Below are positions 35,477 to 46,786 of a DNA stretch of 64,000 nucleotides, one piece after another. Every line of letters starts with the position of its first letter. Within the stretch, counting starts at the first letter, position 1. The notes under the pieces were generated by a model. It searched no databases. It had not been told where the DNA came from and worked only from the letters and a program-made list of their open reading frames with translations. Origin of the DNA: Stropharia rugosoannulata (lineage: Eukaryota; Basidiomycota; Agaricomycetes; Agaricales; Strophariaceae); contig JANCIK010000006.1 of assembly GCA_028532985.1 (NCBI GenBank), forward strand, positions 1,178,001 to 1,242,000, written 5' to 3'. The position numbers and the translations under genes are program-made.

Positions 35477-36550
35477 ACGAGTGAGCTCCTCATTCAACTT
35501 CTTGTCCCTTCGGATGGTCATTCGTTGAGTATCTGGGCTGATGCTGATGCGCATTAGCCAATTCTATCCGCTCTGGAATTCTCCAGCCGAAACTGTATGT
35601 AATAAAACTGTGTCAGTCATTTCATTGAAATACACTCTGTAACGCGAATTTTATTGGTTGGATGAGCTTCTTAGTTTCGAATTTCTCTTTCTTATTATAC
35701 GGTCTACGAAGCTTAAGTTTCACCACGACCATTTTTCGCCAGCCACCCATCCCATGACGTCTCGGTTCACCCACTTGACTCTCGATGTCCGCCCTTGATT
35801 ACGTTCCTGCCTTCCATAAGATTAACCGCAATGACACATAATGTACCACTTCGTCATGCAGCGATCGAGTACCCGAGTACCTAGCGACTCATCATCAGAT
35901 TGATTATAAGACTCGGCGAACTTGTTATGGATGCAAATAGTACCTCGAACACGTCGACTAGTTGCACGGCGGAAATGAGTAGTAGCATTGGTATTCGAAG
36001 GAAGTTGTTCGATTCTCCCACAATCTAGAATTGTTTTGGAGCTGATAAAAAAGGAACTTGACAACCCCATTGAAGGACGCGAACAGTGATCTATGAACAG
36101 GAAGTTGAGACAACTTGAGCATTCAAGATAGGCACAGTTTACGGCATTGAGTGTCAGTGGCAATAGTTAAGTTCACTAAGCCTATGTCACTCTTTCATAA
36201 GTAATTCAAGACGTTGTAGGACTATTACTACTAGAGATATTGATGAATATCCTGGGAGACTGTCATACATACTATTGCCTATAGAAATTGACACTGCTTG
36301 CCGTTTTTGGCTATGCCATCATCACATCGCGTGATGGTGTTTGGCCCAATCAAGCTAGTTAATTACCGAATATGTACTGTTGATGTACTGCAGAGTGACC
36401 AAACCTCCGTGAACCTTCAGATGATTGCGCCGTTTGGTGCAGAATGTCTCGTAATTTTTTTTGGGGGGCAGTGTGACCCACTAAAGCCTCTGCTGGCACT
36501 TAGTTACAGTTAAACCACCCTGTCTGGGCTTATCTGATGCCCATCTGCCA
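35477..36550. other. intergenic, carboxypeptidase S copy 1 3' flank
   Basis: The first ~180 bp are the 3' UTR of copy 1; the block 35570-35635 is also recognisable downstream of the relic copy at about 37080-37150. The rest is AT-rich with a short imperfect palindrome (CATCATCACATCGCGTGATGGTG, 36316-36338). No coding potential seen. Confidence 0.4.
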
Positions 36551-37150
36551 GGTAGTTATAAGCCGCCTCGAAGGGGTTTGGCTGTTCAGCTCATCTTCAG
36601 TACTATGCCACCCAAGGTCCTCCAACTTCGTGCATTCCTGCCCCAGAGGAACCCAAAAAGCATCGCTAATATTTCAAGCAGTGACCGCAGGCTTGGAGCT
36701 ACTTTGAAATTTGCTGTCTACTGGCGATCTGTAGGATTTCGCCGGTCAAATGGATAATCTGCAAATAGGTCGGCAGTTAAGCTAACTCGCAGGTGGTCAT
36801 TCCAGTCGAACACCTACTCACACGGAGAGTATGGTACCCCTCAGTGATGACTGCCCGCTGCAACTGGCGGAAAAGTCCGATGGAAGTCGACTACGTGATC
36901 GGCATCGTGAGCGAGCACTGCCAGGCCACTTGTTCTTACTACCAAGTCAGCAGATGACCCAGCCAGCCTTGATGAAGGTTAAGTCTCTCACACTCACACG
37001 GTCAGTCCTGATATCGAGCTCTTCAAGCAGTGGAAGAGGTAGAATACCTCGGTCCTGTCCTCCGCATCTAGTCCGCTGTATACTACATTCTGGAATCTGC
37101 TGAAACTGTGTATGTATGTAATGATTCTGTGTCACCCATTTCGTTGGAAT
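36550..37150 (+). pseudogene. relic of a third carboxypeptidase S (M20) copy
   Basis: Four blocks align, in order, with the flanking intact genes. First, a TTATAAG box (36556) ~49 nt before an ATGCCACCC start (36605), like copy 2 at 37955. Second, in another frame from 36646, EEPKK..YFK..PQA and later LLAIC, matching EEPKKYARYFKWWPQA and LLLAIC of copy 2 but with two in-frame stops. Third, GGHSS followed by a P-x-HT stretch (36792-36824), the conserved M20 GGHSS(I/S)PP.HT segment. Fourth, a 3' UTR block (37085-37150) resembling 35570-35635. Everything between blocks 2 and 3, including most zinc ligands, is deleted. It cannot encode a functional enzyme. Confidence 0.8.
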
Positions 37151-37954
37151 GCACCAGGCAACGGGATTCGTGTCGGTTCAATAAATTTTCTTCTTACCGA
37201 ATCATTGTAGGCAACTTTCGTCAATAAGTCTTCATAAACGGCTGGGGCAGTCCAAGGTTAGTCCAAGGGGATTCTAGGTATTTCCCAGTAGAAAAAGAAA
37301 GGAAGAAGAAGAAAAGTAGCAATTATTGTGTTCTCAGATGAAGCTGGCTCAGTCATTCGACCTCCGGAAATCGTGAAAGGAGATTATGTGACTATTGAAG
37401 AATGAGAAGAGTAATTTGTGAAGAACGTATGAGAGAAATGACGGACATGAAATTGGCGCACATGTATAAGGAACCAAGAGGGGTCATTACATACACTATA
37501 AGCATATTCGATACTATAAAAGTACTAGTAAGAATTCTTATTAAGGTTCACTATGTGGATACACGGAGACATCGACCAATTATCGAGGGATAGACAACTC
37601 GACTGTCATCTAAGCTGGTCATCTGCTCTGTATCTGTTAATTTGGTGTGTGAATGGACTTCAACAATTGCCTAATTAGGCCCGCTCACAACTGACCGGAT
37701 GGGGCTTGCGACGTAAATTGTTAAAAAGGAGTTACTTAAACCTAATTAAATTAGTAACTTACCAAATAGTACGGGGTATACAGAACATCTTTGGAACTCG
37801 TCCAAATCGTGTGGCCCATCGAAGTCTCTGCCAGCGCTTACTGACATCCCAGGTCAATCCTCCTGGCATGGTATTATTTGATCCGACTGCCACTGGCTAT
37901 AGTTTATAAGTAGCCCATATCGTTCAGCAAAGCACTCAACTCGTCTTCAGCGCC
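37151..37954 (+). other. spacer and promoter of carboxypeptidase S copy 2
   Basis: AT- and GA-rich spacer without a supported gene. TTTATAAG at 37903-37910 is the probable core promoter, ~50 nt before the ATG at 37955. The 5' leader CTTCAGCGCCATGCCACC resembles the relic leader CTTCAGTACTATGCCACC. Confidence 0.45.
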
Positions 37955-40464
37955 ATGCCACCTACAAGTGAGAAATGTGTCGAGAAAGGCCTGCCAGTAC
38001 CGGACAGCACCATCCAAGAGGAGCCCAAGAAATACGCACGATATTTCAAATGGTGGCCACAGGCCAAGGGTTACCTCAAACTTGTTCTGTTACTGGCCAT
38101 CTGTTTCTTTTACACGTCCACTCATGAGCTGAAGCGCTTCATGGGCCTCAATCTGGGGGTAAGCGCACCCATCTGTCCCCAGCCGGGTGAGCTTGCCCCA
38201 GTGAGGTGGGCAACCCTGTGGAAGGAGATGAACGAGAAGATTGGCTCTGCTGACTTCAGGACGGATGTGCTCGAAGCGTTCTCCGGGGCTATACAGATCA
38301 AGTGAGTTTCCGAGCCGACATAGTAGAAGATAGTCTACTGACGTATTTTCTCTGGTATTTTTAGGACTGAGTCGTACGACAATGTGAAGCCGGTGGGAGA
38401 AGACGATCGTTGGTTGGTTTTTGGATCATTCCACGATTATTTGCATGATACCTTCCCTATGATGTGAGCAAAATTGACCATAACCTTCAGAATTGTCTCA
38501 CAGATATGCATCCCGTATCAAAAGACATTCGACACTCAATTTAACGAAGGTCAACACCTACGGTCTTTACTACGAATGGAAGGGAAAAGCTGAGTCGCTT
38601 AAGCCCATCCTTCTTCTGGCGCATCAAGGTGCAGTTTCATTACCTTGTACCAATATTCAAAATTAAGTCGATGTGCCTCAGATGTTGTTCCCGTCGATGC
38701 AAATACTCTTGATGAATGGAAATACCCGCCTTACTCCGGGAATTATAGCGGTATGTACACGTTACCAACTTGCCATAGAAGATTTTACATCTGTTGACCA
38801 TTTGCAAATTGAATATATAGATAATCGTCGAATCTGGGGTCGTGGAGCTATAGACAATAAAAGCGGTGTCATTGGCATCATGTAAGCTCGTCACAGATAA
38901 AATGCATACAGAATATCAGCTCAAATTCGTGGACCAGGTCTGCGATTGAAGCACTGATTAAAGGCGGGTTTGAGCCTACCCGCACTATTATACTTTCCTT
39001 TGGATTTGATGAAGAGTCTGGTGGCATATATGTGAGTGGCCATTAATCACCAGCGTCATGCACCTCCGTTTATATTAACAATGTTGCTAGGGTGCTGCTC
39101 ACCTCAGTGAGCATCTCCAGTCTCTGTATGGCGAGAAGTCAATCGCTATGATCGTAGACGAAGGTTGTGAGTATATTACTGCTCCATTTCAACTCGAGCA
39201 AACGATGATGGCTGATTGGGCCAGTCGGATACGGCATAAAGTACGACTCTGTCATCGCATTTCCTGGAATAGCCGAGAAAGGCTCGTTAAACGTCAAGGT
39301 CGAGGTGAGATCTCCGGGTGGTCATTCAAGTAGCCCCCCGGCACACACAGTAAGTACAATCCCGTCATTTGACTTGCACGCAAATAATTGCTGAACTCAA
39401 CAGAGTATTGGTTTTCTCGCTGCCATGCTGGTTCAGTATGAGAACAACCCATTCAAGCCAAACTTTGTACGTGCCTGACTATGGAACCATGTTAGATGCT
39501 TTGACACTAACTGTTCGCGACACACAGGTCAGGAGCCAGCCTCTGTATGGAGCTTTTCAATGTGTCGGCGAGCACGCAAGTGGTGTTCCTAACGACTTAC
39601 GGGCTCTAATCAAAATGTCCGAGACTTCCGACTGGGCCCTTCAAGAGCTCGAAAAGATTGTAGACAAGACTCCCGTAATCGACATCTTGGTAAAAACCAC
39701 ACAGGCAATTACGGTCATTGAGGGCGGCGTGAAGTTCAACGCTCTCCCAGAGCAAGCCTGGGCTGTCATCAACCACCGCATTGATGTCCTCAGGTATGTA
39801 TTTTACCTGCGTCCACAGTAATACTAAGTCATAAGTACGATGTGATTGCTGACGCTTTCTGGATAGCTCCTTGGAAGAAGTCATGCAGCGCGATACTGAT
39901 CTTCTCAAAGATCTAGCTGTCAAATTCAACCTCACCTATACCGCGTTCGACCAGTCAATCTCCAATGGGTCTGATAGCAGCACGCTAGATGTGACCTGGG
40001 CGACTGAGAGGAAAGGACTGAAACCGGCGCCTATCACCCCCGTAGGAACGGACGCAGCGGCGTATCAGCTGCTCGCGGGCACGATCAAATCTGTGTATAA
40101 TGCTGGTCCCGGGTCCCGTCTGGGTGGTAAAGATGTTGTTATTGCTCCTGGCCTGATGTCGGGGAATACAGGTGCGCGTGATATATTTTCGCTGACCGGA
40201 AGAGACTAATCAATCTATTGTCGTCAGATACGCGTTTCTATTGGAACCTTACTGACAACATCTTCCGATATAGCCACCTCGATGTTATGGCTGCTGGTAG
40301 TTGTGCCAGTGGGATACATACCGTCAATGAATGTAAGCCCAGTGTTTATACAATTTTGGTTTCTAATGTCGTTTACCGCAGGTAACTCTATCGATGGGTT
40401 CTTTGAACAGGTCAGGTTCTTCACGGGGTTGATATTGAACGCTGATGAGGCTACGAACTTGTGA
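37955..40464 (+). CDS. CPS1: vacuolar carboxypeptidase S-like M20 metallopeptidase, copy 2
   Basis: Paralogue of the gene at 32974, starting MPPTSEKCVEKG and ending LILNADEATNL. The membrane anchor is GYLKLVLLLAICFFYTS near residues 42-58, preceded by a longer cytosolic tail. Zinc-site motifs are LAHQDVVPV, WGRGAIDNKSG, GFDEESGG, IVDEG and GIHTVNE; the bridging Asp is kept although the following residue is Asn instead of Asp. GGHSS is present. Exon 1 ends at 38301 and exon 2 starts at 38365, giving IQIKTESYDNV in line with copy 1, and intron positions match copy 1 where checked. Probably functional; divergence in the tail and anchor could alter sorting. Tandem duplication is the simplest origin. 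Confidence 0.92.
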
Positions 40465-40957
40465 ACCGTGCTCATTTGGCTTTGATCGGTTTCTTTTTCT
40501 TTTTCTGAAGATCGGTGGAATCCAGTTGCAAAGTCGGTGGTGACTGAACCATGCTGCTTGTAAACAAATTGAATGTCAATATTTCTTACTGAAATATACC
40601 AAAACATTCTGGGCGTTCAATGTTTTAAAGATGAGTGGTTGAAACCTGTTGGTCTTGATGTCGAAGGAAGGGAGTTACAGATTGTGGAACTTCTGGGGAA
40701 GTAACTTCATTATCATCAGGTTCTGTCGACTATTAATCCCCAATCGTGCGCATGTCACGTTGTTCTCTGAATATCTATAATTTATATTTGTCGAAGGTAA
40801 AAGGCATTAATGAAGTAATGGGCGTGGAAAGCAGGAAGGTAGGAAGGTAAGCCATATGTTTTTTAATTCTGGGGGGGAATTAATGCTTTGAAGAGGTCTT
40901 GGTCTGCCTTAAGAAATCTCGGATATTCATTCTATATTGTCCATTAATTGGGAATCA
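40465..40957. other. convergent spacer
   Basis: 3' UTR region shared by carboxypeptidase S copy 2 (+) and TTI2 (-). AT-rich; a G9 run lies near 40873. No gene or repeat family recognised. Confidence 0.4.
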
Positions 40958-42821
40958 TTACATACATTCTAGGGCATTATAACGCACCTGATACAAGGAA
41001 GGACATATCTCACCCAACTCAGCGCATATAGCCGGTAGCTGAAGTTTGACAGAGTTCCTCAGCTTGACGTCGCCTGGTAATACTGCAAGCAATTCAATTC
41101 AAGCTTAATAAAAAGGAGGGAAATAAAAGAAACTGTACCGCTAAGTTGTTGCCTCTCTTCGTCGACAATCCCGACCCAGCATCGTGCGACCGCATCCAGG
41201 ATGACATCCTTCCAGTACGGTACTCGAGGCGTACACACTTTGAGCAGCATGCGCAGTACGCGAATGGCTGAATTTTGGAGGTCCCTGTTAGACGCCACGA
41301 GCGGCTGCGGGATAAGTGTATGCGCGAGCTGCGGGATCAAGGCCTGAGACGAAGTAGGGGTTGATACAGCTCATATATGCGCGAGAGCATCAAACATACC
41401 TTGAGGAACCTGGCACTCCCGACATCGAGCGCTTCCAGCAGTGAAGGCAGGGCGTCGAACGTGGCTTGGACCACCTCGGGCTTGTCCTCCGCATAGAGCC
41501 AAATTCCGCTGATGATCCCTTCCCCCAGCAATGATGAAAGCTCGGTGAACCGTTCTGGAGGGACTGCGACCCCAGGTCCGGCGGTCGTCGTGAGCAGAGT
41601 GAGTGACATCGACGCGCCGATAGCGTTCCTTACGAGGTCAGGCGTCTCACGACTTTGTAAATGCGACAAGGAGGTACGCAGGGACTAGTCATGTCAGTTA
41701 CGAAAGTGCATACAGATAACGAACAAGAACATACTTGTTGGACGAGCCCTGCTATGCCGGTCCTTTTGACAACGTCCTTGGGGACGTTTCGGAGCATAGC
41801 ATGCACGACGAAGACGCCTTTGAGTTTATGCCGTGCCTCGTAGTCGTCCAGCAAGGTCATCATTGGCGGGATGATGAGGTGCCAAATGCTCTCGTATGCA
41901 TCTTTCTGTTGTGAATTTAGCGTGAAGAATTATGATCAACGGACCTCAGGACATACCGGGGTATGGGACACGCACCACAGTACAACTCGCCATATCCCAG
42001 GGTATTTCTTCCACACCTGTGTGTCGTAGTAATCCTGCATGGCCATAGGTCCGCCCGCATATATGCCTAGTTTGCGGCCAGTCTCCAGGTTGAGGTGAGG
42101 GTGTGGACTAGCTCTGAATATTGGTTTGAGATTGTACTCCAGCACTTCTCTGACGAACTCTGGAGTTGGCTTGAGCTGGGGAAGGGAGAGTATCTCTAAT
42201 GTCGGATGTATCAGCGCATATATTTAAGGGAAGCCATGCTAGAACATACCCTGAGCAACACTTTCTGCACGGTCATCTATCCAGTCATCCTCGAATCGAG
42301 AACCATTCGGCAACTCTCCGCCACCACTGATCGACGCGAAAGGGATCACTGCAACCGCAACGTCGCGAGCCTTTGCACCTGCGTCTTTGGTCTCCTTCCA
42401 GCTAACAAGCCTCAGGATATCATTGAGCAGCCCAATCGTCTTGCGCTTCCACGCGTCGAGCTCTGCAGACGCGCTTTCCGCGAGGTGATCTAACTTGTTG
42501 TATTCTGGCGGGATGGCAAGTTGGTTAAGGAGGTCGCCGAGGTCGCGTTCTTCTTCCACGACGTCCATTTGGTCATCGTCAACCTCTTCGATTAACGGCA
42601 TGATCGTATCCGGTATATGCGCTGCAAGTTTCTTCTCAAGTTGGAAGGAAAATACAGGAAGCTGAGGATACAGAGAGGAAGAAACCCGTTAGGCTAGCAG
42701 GCAGACTCGCGATGCCGCTTGCCGGTCGGCAACCTTCTTCCACTCTTTCTACCAAGTCTTTGCTAACACCATACTTATAACATCGCTTCAGCAAACGCTG
42801 CGCGAACTTGGGCTCAAACAT
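40958..42821 (-). CDS. TTI2: Tel2-interacting protein 2 (TTT complex subunit)
   Basis: Starts MFEPKFAQRLLKRC and ends VRYNALECM; five or more exons. Tti2 works with Tel2 and Tti1 as a co-chaperone that assembles PIKK kinases (TOR, ATM/ATR type). Recognition rests on the central block PPMMTLLDDYEARHKLKGVF, the following VPKDVVKRTGIAGLV, and later RVPYWKDVILDAVARCW, which match the order of conserved segments in the Tti2 family. Like other members, the rest is alpha-helical and poorly conserved. An acidic segment (EEVDDDQMDVVEEERD) lies near residue 70. Exon joins were checked only at the level of sense continuity. It lies upstream of the secreted CBM19-like gene, same strand, 293 bp apart. Confidence 0.82.
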
Positions 42822-43114
42822 TGTACATCAAGGACACACAATAACGACGCCCAAGCATCCTAATCGTTTACACAATCAGACCGCGCATCATGTCTCAGAA
42901 GAAATCATATTCATTCAGCAGTCATTGGATGTGTGGCTAAGTGATACAGATGAGGAAACGGAAATGATTGACTTCGATGGTGTAAAGTAAGTAAGTGGCA
43001 GGAGAGCAAAAAAACGCAATAAAGTAAACTCTAAAAAGCAACCTGGCCGCCTCAAGCGAACAGGGAATCATGTCAAATGGTATAACAACGCGTATATTCA
43101 AGTAGAATTGAAGT

Positions 43115-44617
43115 TTAAGCGCCTGTGACGCCGCCGGTGGCACCACTGGCAGCAATGCGAGCAGCAGCGTCCGCCTGAGTGTCGCAGGTCACGGATGTTC
43201 CGCGCGAGTTAACAAGAGGGAGGGCGAAGCACTGCAGGCCGCCTGAGCAAGGGGTGACAACGAACTTGCCTCCAACGCATTGAGCGAACCCACCAGCAAC
43301 ACATGCGTTCTCGCCTTCGGTGCAGCTAGAGCTAGCAGAAAGGGATGCGAACTTCTTGTTCAGAGCCTGCGCGTCTTGGCCATTGGCGAGCGCGAATCCA
43401 GTTGAAGGCTTGGTGGTATTAACTTGGGTACCCGCGGTGGGGGCCGGGGCGGCGGCGGATGAAGCGGCAGGGGCAGAAGGAGCAGGGGCAGGGGCAGCGG
43501 AGCCGTTACCGGTGAGACCGCCAGTGGCGCCCGTGTTAGCGATGCGTGCCTCAGCGTCGGCCTGAGTGTCGCACGTCAAGGACGTTCCGCGGGAGTTCAC
43601 CAGAGGCAGGGCGAAGCACTGGAGTCCCCCAGAGCAGGGAGAAACAACAAACTTGCCACCGACGCACTGGGCGAAACCGCCGTTGATGCACGCGCTGTCG
43701 CCGTCGGTGCACGAGGAGTCCGCGGATAGAGTGGCAAACTTCTTGTTCAACGCCTGGGCATCCTGGCCGTTTGCGAGTGCAAAGCCAGTCGATCCGGTGC
43801 TACTTGCGCTAGTAGAAGCGGCTGGGGGAGCGACTGTAGTCTGGGCAGCCTTCGTTGAAGTGGCAACAACAGTGCTGGAAGCGGAAGCAGCCTTGGATGT
43901 CTTTGCCGGAGGGGCAGAGGCACCGCTGCCTCCTGGTACGCCAGCGCTCGAGGTGATGTCAGTCAATTGTGTGCCATCGGCGATAGGCCCAGACGGGTTT
44001 GCAGGGCAGGAGCCCAGGGGGCTCACGGGAGAGCTGAGTCCGAAAGGAATAGTGCCTGGCTGGCCTAACGAAAGGCCGCCAGCGAAAGATTGTTGGTTAG
44101 ATCCCTGGAACTGGCACTGGAAGAGCCCATTAAGCTCCTTGTTCTGCGGTGCCTTCTGGCAGTAGGGTGTGGCCACGGAGTTGGGCTAAAATAAACATGG
44201 TAAATTCGTTGACAGGATGTCACCAGATTTAAAATATGCCTACAGAGTTCCTTGGTTGCTGAGCAAAAATCTGGGACAATGTGATAAGCTCAGCACTGTT
44301 CAGGCTCTTTGCAAGGTTAACCATCTGATCAGCGGCATCCTGTTGTTCACAGGGACCGGGAGCGGCGAGAAGGGTGCTGAAAGCTGTAACGGACAGTGGG
44401 TTGCATTGTTGTCCTCCACCGGCACTCAGCTAAAGAAAGATTAGATATAACTGACAATCACGAAAAAAAATCCAGGGGCGCGTACACAGGTCTGTTCCCA
44501 TTTAGTAGTGGCATCCGCGATAACCTGCGCGATGCGCCTGTCCAACACGACAGGGGCAGCGAACGACGAAGTGGCAAGAGCCACCAGGCCAATGAAAGCA
44601 GCGGAAAGTTGAACCAT
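43115..44617 (-). CDS. secreted protein with two tandem CBM19-like (chitin-binding) modules
   Basis: Exons 44486-44617, 44244-44429 and 43115-44185 give 462 aa. The signal peptide is MVQLSAAFIGLVALATSSFA, with cleavage expected after SFA. A helical Cys-containing domain (WEQTCLSAGGGQQCNPLS to CQKAPQNKEL, residues ~40-125) is followed by Ser/Thr/Ala/Pro linkers. Two ~90-aa modules follow, each beginning TGFALANGQDAQALNKKFA, with GGFAQCVGGKFVV(S/T)PCSGGL and PLVNSRGTS(L/V)TCDTQADA. The Cys pattern resembles CBM19 chitin-binding modules known from fungal chitinases; no catalytic domain is present. It probably binds cell wall chitin. A TATA-like ATATAAAG (minus strand, ~44812-44820) lies about 200 nt upstream of the start. 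Confidence 0.8.
43160..43810 (-). repeat. intragenic tandem duplication encoding the two CBM19-like modules
   Basis: Bases ~43160-43400 and ~43525-43790 are two copies of one coding unit, separated by a degenerate Ala/Pro/Ser linker repeat. The protein copies are nearly identical (same NSRGTS and CVGGKFVV strings), while third codon positions have drifted. This indicates duplication followed by purifying selection or gene conversion. Confidence 0.85.
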
Positions 44618-46786
44618 TTTTTCGATGAAGGCGAGTTGCTTTTTTTAGAGTTCAAGAATAGAGAAAGTTGAAAAGATTAACCGGACGTGAGCTTGGAAGG
44701 TAAAGGCAACTGGGCCTCAGCAGACAGTCCGCAGCACTAGGCTGGAGGGAGAAAGTGAAGATGGGAAAAGAAGGGAAGAAGATGGGCTCCATCTGAGCCT
44801 CATCAGGGCCCTTTATATGTGACGCCGGGCGGGAACAATGCCAATGCTTGTCCGTATTTGACTTTCTCTGGCGGCCAAAAGGCGTCTGTGCGAATTTCAT
44901 TAGGATTTGTCCAAGAAGGGCAACGAACGCGGGCAAGCAAACAAGCGCCAATGAAACGGGGGATGTCGCCAGGTTACAGTCAGTTGGCTGCGCCGGCCTT
45001 GCAGAGTTGGGAGGCTGGGCAGGGCTAGGACAATGCATATGAAAGGAGGCCATATGTTCCAACATTGCCTATTGCAGTGGTGGTTGTGTCCTAAAATTGG
45101 CAAATTGCCCGTGTCGTCCTAGCGACGCGCCCTTATCAACGCGCGGCAGCTGCCGTCTTTGGTCAACGTTCGCTGTCCGTTCATTTTGCGCTGACCTCGC
45201 CCTTACTTGGCCTATTCACGCACTTTATCCACGCATCTCCAATTCACCTCAGTCAAAGTCTCAGGATCACATACGGATAATCAAAGATGGATGGATCAAG
45301 GATGATTCGAAGAAAGATTTCTTGTTCTGTGAACAAAAGACAGCCACCATCTATAAATGCGTCACTCCATAATACTAGTGACTCTGGGGTCAGCGTAGTA
45401 GGCAAACTTCGGATTGGAACAAAGAACGGTGTACGTACACTGGTTGTCGGCCACAAAGGACACCTCCCACTGACGTAACGCCTTGTCTATACCTTTACAA
45501 TTCGCAAATCGGGTGCCACTACACAAAGCAACGCGGACAGAGGGTATCAGCCGAGCAAACCATCAAGTAATACACCACAAGGATCATTGAGCCTTGACCA
45601 TATGGCTCAAATGAAAAGATCTCAAAGCAGTTGCAACGTTTTGCCTTCAACTTTGATGCTCGCAGCTCGTTGCACCACCTACTCAAATGTATTGCTAAGA
45701 CCCTACAGGCAATGCAAGTGTAGCCAAGTGTCCACGGACAAACCCCACCGGATCAAAATACGGAGACCGGAGAATCTTGTCTTGTCCACATTCAACTTCC
45801 AAACCTGAGAAAACAAGAATTACACGATGCCTACTCGAACAAGGCACAAAGCCCCTCGTCATTCACTATGTTTTCCCTCGATATCAAAGATAATTGACGT
45901 AACCTGTCACCAGTTCACCCCAAGTTTCGTGGGTTTGTTTGCACATCAAAGCCGCTCCGATGGCAAAAGCACTCGTTTTGAAAGGGCTCTGAATAAGTAT
46001 CACAGCTTCTGCGAGGTCAAAGTGCACACAAAGCATTCAGTGATGCCGAAATCGAAACATCTAAGCTCAAGTACAACTGCAGACAGGATCGGGTCTTGTG
46101 CGATTCCAGGTGGCATGGCCATTGCGATCAATCAGAAACGGGCAGAATGGGATGACGACGAAAGCCATCCGCCGAAGAAAGGTAATCGTGTGTTACTAGG
46201 TGTGCCCGGAGGCGGGTATGGGCGAATCCGAATAGAAACACTAAAATGCTTCGAGGGGTAAAATCACGTCGCAGATGGTTAATGTGCAACTACCCATTGT
46301 CATCCATTTCCATGTCTACAACTATTGAGTGTATCAGAATCATTGCGGACTGACCAGGCGGGTTGGCACGGACAAATGAGGTCCTGAAATGCGTTGGTGC
46401 CGTATACACATGATTATCATAAAATGGGAAAGGAATGAGAAAAATCGGTGTCTGAAACAGGGAAAGCTTTGGAAAAGCACGCTTATATCAAAGGTGAAGA
46501 AAAGACACGTCCAACCGTACTAGCGTGCCCTTGCTGAAAAATCACATAAAGAAAAGTATCAACGAGAACACGGGGCTGTTCGACCACAACAACGTACTTA
46601 GTGGCATGCAACAATTATTTATTTGAGCAATACTAGGGCCAAAATCGCGGTATTCTAATGGCATCAGGTGAGTGTACGTGGCAATCATAACGTGGGGAAT
46701 CCATGAAACAAGTAAAAAGACAAGAAGAAAGAGGAAAGCAATGTGATAGTCAGAGGGAGTAACATGTTCGTAAAATCACTAGATCT
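44618..46786. other. 2.2 kb intergenic region; one weak 144-codon open frame
   Basis: 44618-45060 is the promoter side of the secreted protein gene. An ATG-initiated frame at 45827-46261 (144 codons, lysine/arginine-rich, ends CFEG) has no recognisable domain, signal or intron structure, and I do not call it a gene. Nothing else is visible apart from the KAP123 3' UTR at the right end. Confidence 0.4.

Noticed and set aside
32974..40464. Biosynthetic gene cluster
   Set aside because: Neighbours are unrelated housekeeping genes; the tandem peptidases and one regulator lack any core synthase or transporter.
43566..44165. 199-codon plus-strand frame
   Set aside because: Antisense to the secreted CBM19-like gene; low-complexity mirror of Ala/Pro/Ser codons.
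45827..46261. 144-codon plus-strand frame in the 44.6-46.8 kb spacer
   Set aside because: No family, no introns in an intron-rich genome, average composition; left as intergenic.
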